A stretch of 5,960 bases of DNA from Chloroflexota bacterium (GTDB lineage: Bacteria; Chloroflexota; Dehalococcoidia; SM23-28-2): assembly GCA_030691665.1 (NCBI GenBank), contig JAUYDU010000074.1, positions 1 through 5,960 on the forward strand. Reading direction: 5' to 3'. The notes beneath the pieces were generated by a model. That model was not told the origin of the DNA and searched no databases. It saw nothing but the letters and a program-made list of their open reading frames with translations. Both the position numbers and the translations under genes were made by a program. Positions within the stretch are counted from its first letter, which is position 1, and each line of letters opens with the position of its first letter. Shown here piece after piece: positions 1 to 4,747 of the stretch.

Positions 1-11
1 AGGTCTATTTT

Positions 12-114
12 GTCACCCTGAGCAAAGCGAAGGGTCTGGAGGTGTGGGGCGAGATTGCCCTTCACGGGGTTTGCTCAATCCCAGCCCCAGATTCTTCGCT
101 TCGCTCAGAATGAC
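12..114. repeat. Two-armed REP-like palindromic repeat
   Basis: Two 28-nt arms (12-39 and 87-114) face each other as an inverted repeat across a 47-nt spacer and match at 23 of 28 positions. Each arm is also a small hairpin: the left arm pairs ACCCT (15-19) with AGGGT (31-35), and the right arm pairs ATTCT (91-95) with AGAAT (107-111). The differences between arms in these stems are compensatory, so both hairpins are kept. The shared core is CTGAGC-(A/G)AAGCGAAG. The type resembles interspersed intergenic repeats of Chloroflexota and REP elements; that family assignment is from memory. No transposase or coding sequence is visible in it. Confidence 0.75.
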
Positions 115-127
115 GCTGTCGAGTTAT

Positions 128-142
128 TTGGTCAATGACCAA
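128..142. promoter_or_regulatory. 15-bp perfect palindrome, possible operator
   Basis: TTGGTCA and TGACCAA flank a single central A, giving a perfect 7-bp inverted repeat. It lies 71 bp upstream of the -35 box of the GreA-like gene and is separate from the REP-like repeat. The size and symmetry suit a dimeric regulator site, but there is no T-tract to suggest a terminator and no regulator gene nearby. The function is unknown. Confidence 0.35.
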
Positions 143-213
143 CAGGCTGGGGTCGTGGGTGAACCCAGGAGGCACAAATCCACCAATCATGAACCTGTCC
201 CGGCACTATCGAA

Positions 214-242
214 TTGACACTGCTATCTGGCCTTCCTAGAAT
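214..242 (+). promoter_or_regulatory. Sigma-A promoter of the GreA-like gene
   Basis: A perfect -35 box TTGACA (214-219) is followed by exactly 17 bp and a -10 box TAGAAT (237-242, 5 of 6 to consensus). Transcription would start near 248-250, only a few bases before the ATG at 253. The possible upstream starts (TTG 214 and ATG 241) fall inside the promoter itself, so the promoter decides the start codon and implies a leaderless or nearly leaderless mRNA. Confidence 0.7.
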
Positions 243-252
243 GGGTAGCGAC

Positions 253-1083
253 ATGGCCCAGGCAGCGGCAGGCGGGGGTGCTGGCGGCGAGGGAGGCGCT
301 CTCAGCCTCTCGGAAGCGGCCGCTCTCTTCCTGTCCACCACCGCGTCCGAGAAGGGCCGGCAGACGCAGGCCGAGGTTTATCGTTTCGCCCGCTGGTACG
401 GGGCCGATCGCCCCGTAGGTGAGCTGCGTGGCCACGACGTAGCCCTCTACGCCGAATCTCTGGGGCCGGCCACCCCCGATGTCCTCCGTCGGGCGGAGAC
501 GTTGCGCTCCTTCCTGGCCTTTGCCAAGAAAGAGGGCCTCACGGCCACCAATCTGGCCAGCCACCTGCGCCTGCGCAAGAGCGCTCTGTCTGCCGAGGGA
601 GCGGCTCGGCCGGCGCCGGAGCAGACTCAGCTCACGGCCGGCGGGCACGCTTCGCTCAGCGCCGAGCTGGAGTCATTGAAGGCGCAGCGGCCTCGCATCG
701 CCGAGGAGTTGCGGCGGGCGATGATGGATAAGGATTTTCGCGAGAACGCGCCCCTGGATGCTATGCGCGACCGCCAGGCGCACGTGGAGGCGCGCATACG
801 CGAGCTGGAAACCATACTGCGGCAGGCGGAGGTGCTCGAGGGTGGAACTCGCCCGGGCGCCAAGGCTCGCCTGGGTAGCACGGTGATTGTCCGCAACCTG
901 GCCTCGGGGTCGGCGGTGCGCTACACGCTGGTCAGCCCCAGCGAGGTCAGCCCCAATGAAGGCAAGATATCCGTCGTCTCGCCGGTGGGCAAGGCGCTAA
1001 TGGATCGAGCGGTCGGCGAGGAGGTAAAAGTGTCAGCGCCGGCCGGCCTCCTCCGCTTCCGAATAGAGGAGATACAGGGCTAG
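253..1083 (+). CDS. GreA/GreB-family protein with N-terminal SAM-like domain
   Basis: This 276-residue protein is a GreA-type transcript-cleavage factor homologue with an extra N-terminal domain. After a Gly/Ala-rich start, residues about 17-110 resemble the SAM-like core-binding fold of tyrosine recombinases (helical, with RFARWYG and an LRSFLAFAKKEGL stretch). The catalytic domain of a recombinase is absent. Residues about 127-197 are the GreA coiled coil, opening with L-T-x-x-G and E-L-E-x-L-K. The tip motif D-F-R-E-N-A keeps the two acidic residues (D161, E164) that in GreA enter the RNA polymerase secondary channel and coordinate the second Mg ion. Residues about 205-276 are the FKBP-like C-terminal domain with G-K-I-S-V-V-S-P-V-G-K-A-L. 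Classical GreA is about 158 residues, so the N-terminal 110 are additional. I chose ATG 253 because the promoter covers the earlier starts; there is no clear Shine-Dalgarno sequence. The gene ends in tandem TAG codons. Role by family: rescue of backtracked polymerase, or a specialised secondary-channel regulator. It converges on the citrate synthase remnant with a 26-bp gap and no visible terminator. Confidence 0.85.
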   Translation: MAQAAAGGGAGGEGGALSLSEAAALFLSTTASEKGRQTQAEVYRFARWYGADRPVGELRGHDVALYAESLGPATPDVLRRAETLRSFLAFAKKEGLTATNLASHLRLRKSALSAEGAARPAPEQTQLTAGGHASLSAELESLKAQRPRIAEELRRAMMDKDFRENAPLDAMRDRQAHVEARIRELETILRQAEVLEGGTRPGAKARLGSTVIVRNLASGSAVRYTLVSPSEVSPNEGKISVVSPVGKALMDRAVGEEVKVSAPAGLLRFRIEEIQG

Positions 1084-1109
1084 TAGCTGTTCTCTCTTGT
1101 CTCGGTCCG

Positions 1110-1658
1110 CTATCCCCGCTGGCCGATGGGCACGTAGGCCAGGTCCATGGGCCCTACGTACTTCAGCAGAGGCCGCAGGAGGATGTTGTCCTGCCACTGT
1201 TCGAAGACCTGGACGATCCAGCCGGGGATTCGGCCCAGGGCGAACAGGGGTATGAACAGATCCTCGGGAATGCCCAGGAGGTAGTAGACGGAGCCGGCGT
1301 AGAAGTCGACGTTGACGTAGATGCCCCGCTCCCGGTAGGGAGCCATGACTTCCTCGACGCGGCGCAGAATCTGGTACCACTTGGCCTGGCCCATCTTCTC
1401 GCCGATGGTGCGAGCGCGGTCGCGCATATGGCGGGCGCGGGGGTCTTCCGCCTTGTATACCCGGTGGCCGAAGCCCATGAGGAGGCGTTCGCGGGCTTTC
1501 ACCCCTTTATGAACTCCGGGCCCCTTTTTCTTATCGCCGATCTCCGCGAGCATGCGGAGCACCGCTTGGTTGGCGCTCCCGTAGAGGTAGCCTCGAACTA
1601 TGAGGCCATCGTCGCGCTCTACAGCCTGTTCACCTGGGTGTACGACGCCCTGCCCCAC
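1110..1658 (-). pseudogene. C-terminal remnant of a short bacterial-type citrate synthase
   Basis: The open frame encodes about 182 residues, of which the last 157 or so align in my reading with the C-terminal half of short bacterial citrate/2-methylcitrate synthases (CitZ/GltA type, about 370-380 residues). Visible motifs are G-S-A-N-Q-A-V-L-R-M, M-G-F-G-H-R-V-Y-K (second catalytic His, H64 of this frame), V-N-V-D-F-Y (catalytic Asp) and the terminal Y-V-P-I-G-Q-R-G. The first catalytic His, in P-L-H-G of intact enzymes, is Tyr here (Y26, codon TAC at 1583-1581), as a single C-to-T change would produce. The N-terminal 200 or so residues are missing, because the complete citrate synthase ends only 56 bp upstream. 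Homology dissolves upstream of about 1590. A shifted frame around 1624-1601 reads L-stop-S-A-T-M-A-S, which resembles the family's L-Y-S-A-x-x-A-S and suggests a nonsense mutation plus a frameshift. The only start (GTG 1658) has no Shine-Dalgarno sequence. It is distinct in type from its neighbour, so it is not a simple duplicate. Probably inactive. Confidence 0.82.
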
Positions 1659-1714
1659 GACGCCATATCTTAGCCGGGTTTCCCCGGGTGCCGTCGTGGA
1701 TGCGCGTTTGTCGT

Positions 1715-3046
1715 TCAGTCGGAGGGTATGTCCTCAGGCTTGAGAGTCCCCGCAGCCAGGTCCTCCAGCATCTTGGTGGTGAGGGACTTGGGTCGCTCGA
1801 TGGGATAGCCAAGTGCGCGGTCCCAGGTGATGTTGGCAAGCACGCCGATGCCCCGGCCGACACCAAACAGCACCGTGTAGAAGTCCCACTCGGTCAGGCC
1901 GTAGTACCACTGGATGACGCCCGAGTGCGCGTCCACGTTCGGCCACGGGTTCTTGACCTTGCCCTGCTCGGTGAGCACATCCGGAGCCACCTTGAAGAGC
2001 ATGCTGACGAGCTTGAAGAGCGGGAAGTCGGGCAGGTTCTTGAGGCAGAACTCGCGTTGCGCGGTATAACGCGGGTCGGTCTTGCGCAGCACCGCGTGCC
2101 CGAAGCCTGGGATCACCTGGCCGGCGTTCAAGGTATCCCAAAGTGCCTCGCGTACTAGTTCCTCAGTCGGTTCCTTGCCATCCAGCTTCTTCTGGAAGTT
2201 CATCAGCCACCGCAGCACTTCTTGGTTGGCCAGGCCGTGGAGCGGGCCGGCGAGACCGTTCATCCCGGCTGACAAGGCGTAATAGCAGTCCGACAGGGTC
2301 GAGGCGACCAGGTGCGTGGTGTGCGCCGACACGTTGCCTGACTCGTGATCCGAGTGGAGGATGAAGTACATGCGGGCGACGTCGTCGTAGGGCTTGGGAA
2401 GGCCCATTTGGTGCGCGAAGTTGCCGCCGAAGTCGAGGGCCTCGTCGGCGGGGATGTGGACGTCCGCCCTGTACTTCATGCGGTAGATGTAGGCCGCGAT
2501 CGACGGGAGCTTGGCGAGGAGGTTGGTGCAATCCTCGTACATCGGGTCCCAGTAGTCATCCCTCCTCATGCCTTCGGCGTAGCGCTTGGCGAAGATTGAC
2601 TCACGCTGCATCGACAGGATTGCCGCCGAGAACATGGTCATCGGATGGGTGTCGCGCGGCATGGCGCGCAGCAGGTCGATCACATACTGGGGAACCGCAC
2701 GGCGGGCCTTGAAGTCCTCCACGACCTCCAGGGTCTCCTCGAGGGTCGGTGCGTCACCGGTGAGCAAGAAGTACCAGAACCCCTCCACGTAGGGGTACTC
2801 GCAGCCCGGCACCTTGGGCAGCGCCGCGAAGGTCTCGGGGATCAGCTTGCCGCGGAAACGGATGCCCTCGAACGGATCCAGGTACGAGATGTCGGTGACG
2901 AGGCAGCGGATACCGCGTGCGCCGCCGATCACTTGTGCGATAGTTACGTCACCCACCTTGACGCCACCATGCTCCCTGAGCAGCTCTTGGGTGCGCGGAC
3001 GGTTCTCCTGGATCTTCTTCAAGAGCGCTTCCTTTAGTTTCGACAC
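1715..3046 (-). CDS. gltA: Citrate synthase, eukaryotic (mitochondrial)-type
   Basis: The product is a 443-residue cytoplasmic enzyme that condenses acetyl-CoA and oxaloacetate to citrate, the entry step of the TCA cycle. It resembles mitochondrial Si-citrate synthase along its whole length: G-I-R-F-R-G near the N-terminus, then H-S-D-H-E-S-G-N-V-S-A-H-T, N-G-L-A-G-P-L-H-G-L-A-N-Q-E-V, G-F-G-H-A-V-L-R-K-T-D-P-R-Y and N-P-W-P-N-V-D-A-H-S-G-V. The catalytic triad is intact as H270, H317 and D372, matching pig H274, H320 and D375. Length is normal for this type. Eukaryotic-like citrate synthases are known in some bacteria, for example Geobacter. The start is GTG at 3046, chosen because AGGAGG sits 6 nt upstream and an upstream extension to 3196 would include the promoter. 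The gene is read from a divergent promoter shared with the oxidase region and is followed directly by a broken citrate synthase of another type, suggesting replacement of the older gene. Confidence 0.95.
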   Translation of the reverse strand: MSKLKEALLKKIQENRPRTQELLREHGGVKVGDVTIAQVIGGARGIRCLVTDISYLDPFEGIRFRGKLIPETFAALPKVPGCEYPYVEGFWYFLLTGDAPTLEETLEVVEDFKARRAVPQYVIDLLRAMPRDTHPMTMFSAAILSMQRESIFAKRYAEGMRRDDYWDPMYEDCTNLLAKLPSIAAYIYRMKYRADVHIPADEALDFGGNFAHQMGLPKPYDDVARMYFILHSDHESGNVSAHTTHLVASTLSDCYYALSAGMNGLAGPLHGLANQEVLRWLMNFQKKLDGKEPTEELVREALWDTLNAGQVIPGFGHAVLRKTDPRYTAQREFCLKNLPDFPLFKLVSMLFKVAPDVLTEQGKVKNPWPNVDAHSGVIQWYYGLTEWDFYTVLFGVGRGIGVLANITWDRALGYPIERPKSLTTKMLEDLAAGTLKPEDIPSD

Positions 3047-3052
3047 GAATGC

Positions 3053-3058
3053 CCTCCT
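3053..3058 (-). promoter_or_regulatory. Shine-Dalgarno site fixing the citrate synthase start
   Basis: On the minus strand AGGAGG (3058 to 3053) lies 6 nt before the GTG at 3046. This perfect site selects the GTG over longer in-frame extensions. Part of it overlaps AGGGC (3055-3051), which can pair with GCCCT (3075-3071), so access to the site could depend on leader folding. Confidence 0.85.
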
Positions 3059-3060
3059 TC

Positions 3061-3103
3061 CCCTGGCCTCAGGGCAAAAATAAAGAGCCCCTACGGGCCC
3101 CCT
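3061..3103 (-). promoter_or_regulatory. Structured citrate synthase leader: terminator-like hairpin plus second hairpin
   Basis: Read on the minus strand, AGGGGGCCC (3103-3095), loop GTAG, and GGGCTCTTT (3090-3082) form a 9-bp stem that includes several G-U pairs. It is followed by ATTTTT (3081-3076), which looks like an intrinsic terminator. Next comes a perfect 5-bp hairpin, CCCTG-AGGC-CAGGG (3074-3061), and then the ribosome binding site. The CCCT of the second hairpin can alternatively pair with AGGG overlapping the Shine-Dalgarno sequence. This arrangement, inside a leader of about 100 nt, suggests attenuation or translational control. No known riboswitch class is recognised and no peptide leader was identified. 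Confidence 0.4.
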
Positions 3104-3154
3104 CGATTGGAATTTCCTTTGCTTGATATAGCAATCGGCTATGACTCCGCCGAC

Positions 3155-3183
3155 ATTATATTCCTGCCGGCACCGCTTGTAAA
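3155..3183 (-). promoter_or_regulatory. Sigma-A promoter of citrate synthase
   Basis: On the minus strand the -35 box TTTACA (3183-3178) is followed by a 17-bp spacer and a perfect -10 box TATAAT (3160-3155). The start of transcription would be near 3148, giving an untranslated leader of about 100 nt before GTG 3046. Its -35 box lies 21 bp from the -35 box of the opposing oxidase promoter, so a regulator bound between them could affect both. Confidence 0.75.
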
Positions 3184-3204
3184 GCATTTCACACAATCTT
3201 CTTC

Positions 3205-3233
3205 TTGACAGTCAGCACGCCCTGTGGTAAACA
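3205..3233 (+). promoter_or_regulatory. Probable promoter of the oxidase operon
   Basis: A perfect TTGACA (3205-3210) is followed by 17 bp and TAAACA (3228-3233), which matches the -10 consensus at only 3 of 6 positions. The weak -10 may mean that an activator is needed. Transcription would begin near 3240, leaving a leader of about 50 nt. Confidence 0.5.
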
Positions 3234-3237
3234 CTCC

Positions 3238-3272
3238 AACGAAAGAGCCTGCCGTCTGGGCAGGCCCGTTTT
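3238..3272 (+). promoter_or_regulatory. GC-rich hairpin in the oxidase leader
   Basis: GCCTGCC (3247-3253) and GGCAGGC (3259-3265) form a perfect 7-bp stem with a 5-nt loop. AACG (3238-3241) and CGTT (3267-3270) could add outer pairs. A short TTTT run (3269-3272) follows, weaker than a typical terminator tract. Lying at the predicted 5' end of the mRNA, it could stabilise the transcript or act as a weak attenuator. Confidence 0.45.
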
Positions 3273-3289
3273 CTGGAAAGTAGGGGAAA

Positions 3290-4735
3290 GTGGCACAGGC
3301 TACGGTGGCTCGCCCGGCGGCGGCGGTGGGCCCCGTCCCCGCTGCCGGCAGCGCCGCTAGGCTGTTTTTGTATTCGGCGATATTCTGGCTGCTGGTGGCC
3401 GACGCCGTTGGCCTCCTCGCCTCTCTCCAGTTCATCAATCCCCAGTGGGCGGGCTCTATCGAGTACCTGAGCTTTGGCCGCCTGCGCCCCATTCACGTCA
3501 ACGGCGTCCTGTTCGGCTGGCTGTCGATGGCCCAGGTGGGTGCGGCCTTCTACATGATCCCCCGCCTGTGCGGCAACCGCCTATGGAGCGAGGGCCTGGG
3601 CGTCTGGACGGCGTGGCTGTGGAATCTGCTCCTGGTGTTGGCGGTCGCCACCCTCTTGTTCGGCTACAACCAGGGGCGCGAGTACGCCGAACTTGTCTGG
3701 CCCCTGGACGTCTTCGTGGTCGTCCTGCTTCTCCTGGCCGGTCTGAACGTCCTCATGACCGTAGCCAGGCGCCGCGAGAAGAAGCTCTACGTCACGGTGT
3801 GGTACGTCATGGGCTCCTTCATCTGGATGCCCATCCTCTACTTTGTGGGCAACGCCATGTGGGAGACGGGGAACTACTGGCACCTGTCGGGGGCGATTGG
3901 TGGCATCAACGACGCCACCCTCAACTGGTTCTACGGGCACGCCGTGCTGGGCATGTGGTTCACCACCATGGGGGTGGCTCTGGCCTACTACTTCATTCCG
4001 GTCCTGGTGCGCACGCCCCTTTATAGCCACTCCATGGCCCTGCTGGGGTTCTGGACCATCGCCTTCATGTTCCCGCTGGTCGGCCAGCATCACCTGCTCC
4101 AGACGCCGACGCCGGCCTGGCTCAAGACCGTCGCCACCATGGGCAGCGTGGGCCTGCTCATCCCCTTCCTGGTTGTCCTGACCAACCTGTGGATGACCAT
4201 GCGGGGCAACTGGCAGAAGGTGTACGAGAGTGTCGTCCTCAAGTTCTTCATCGCCGGAACCGTCTTCTACCTCATCACTGCCATTCAGGGCTCCTTCCAG
4301 GCGATGCAGGGCTTCAACCGGCTCGTCCACTACAGCCAGTGGATCGTGGGGCACGCCCACGTGGCCCTGTTCGGGACCTACAGCATCTGGCTGATGGGTG
4401 CCATCTACTACATGGTGCCGGTGCTGCTGCGGCGGCGCCTGTGGAGCCAGAGCCTGGCCGAGGCCCACTTCTGGCTGGCTACCGGCGGTTTCACCCTGAT
4501 GATGCTCAGCCTCCAGATCGGCGGCCTCATCCAGGGGGCAGCCTGGCTCCAGGGCACGGCGGTGGCGAACCTGCTGTCTCAGCTCAAGCCCTATTTCATG
4601 GTGCGCAGCATTGGCGGGGCGATGATGGTTACCAGCGGCTTCATCATGGCCTACAACATCTACAAGACGGCCACGGCGGGCGAGCCCGAGGAGGTGCCCA
4701 CCCGGGCTCGCGGCACTCTGGGGGCCGAATACTAG
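3290..4735 (+). CDS. ccoN: cbb3-like heme-copper oxidase catalytic subunit (CcoN-like), atypical active site
   Basis: This 481-residue inner-membrane protein has about 12 hydrophobic segments and resembles CcoN, the catalytic subunit of C-family (cbb3) oxidases that reduce O2 at a heme b3-CuB centre. Metal ligands are all visible: H69 (R-P-I-H-V-N, low-spin heme), H217 (W-F-Y-G-H, CuB), H267-H268 (G-Q-H-H, CuB), H355 (heme b3) and H357 (low-spin heme) in V-G-H-A-H. Two key residues differ. The Tyr six residues before the H-H pair, which cross-links to the CuB His in cbb3 enzymes, is Phe261. The Glu of the conserved F-E-G-P motif is Gln333. The NorB-type FeB-site Glu, four residues after the first CuB His, is also absent (Gly221). 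O2 reduction is therefore not assured; an NO-reductase-like activity is possible. GTG 3290 is the first start after an in-frame TAG at 3281, with a poor AGGGGA ribosome site. The next gene, 12 bp on, is the cytochrome c partner. The symbol reflects family resemblance only. Confidence 0.88.
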   Translation: MAQATVARPAAAVGPVPAAGSAARLFLYSAIFWLLVADAVGLLASLQFINPQWAGSIEYLSFGRLRPIHVNGVLFGWLSMAQVGAAFYMIPRLCGNRLWSEGLGVWTAWLWNLLLVLAVATLLFGYNQGREYAELVWPLDVFVVVLLLLAGLNVLMTVARRREKKLYVTVWYVMGSFIWMPILYFVGNAMWETGNYWHLSGAIGGINDATLNWFYGHAVLGMWFTTMGVALAYYFIPVLVRTPLYSHSMALLGFWTIAFMFPLVGQHHLLQTPTPAWLKTVATMGSVGLLIPFLVVLTNLWMTMRGNWQKVYESVVLKFFIAGTVFYLITAIQGSFQAMQGFNRLVHYSQWIVGHAHVALFGTYSIWLMGAIYYMVPVLLRRRLWSQSLAEAHFWLATGGFTLMMLSLQIGGLIQGAAWLQGTAVANLLSQLKPYFMVRSIGGAMMVTSGFIMAYNIYKTATAGEPEEVPTRARGTLGAEY

Positions 4736-4747
4736 GCGGGGTTTGGC

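Noticed and set aside
214..252. TTG 214 or ATG 241 as the GreA-like start
   Set aside because: The TTG is the first half of the -35 box and the ATG overlaps the -10 box; neither has a ribosome binding site.
1033..1380. A 115-codon minus-strand frame at the convergent junction
   Set aside because: It is an out-of-frame reading of the citrate synthase remnant with Arg/Pro-rich, non-homologous product.
3123..3138. FNR-like site TTGAT...ATCGG near the citrate synthase promoter
   Set aside because: The half-sites are separated by 6 rather than 4 bases and the second does not match ATCAA.
3047..3196. A 50-residue N-terminal extension of citrate synthase
   Set aside because: The extension covers the TATAAT promoter and hairpins, does not resemble citrate synthase, and the GTG at 3046 has a perfect Shine-Dalgarno site.
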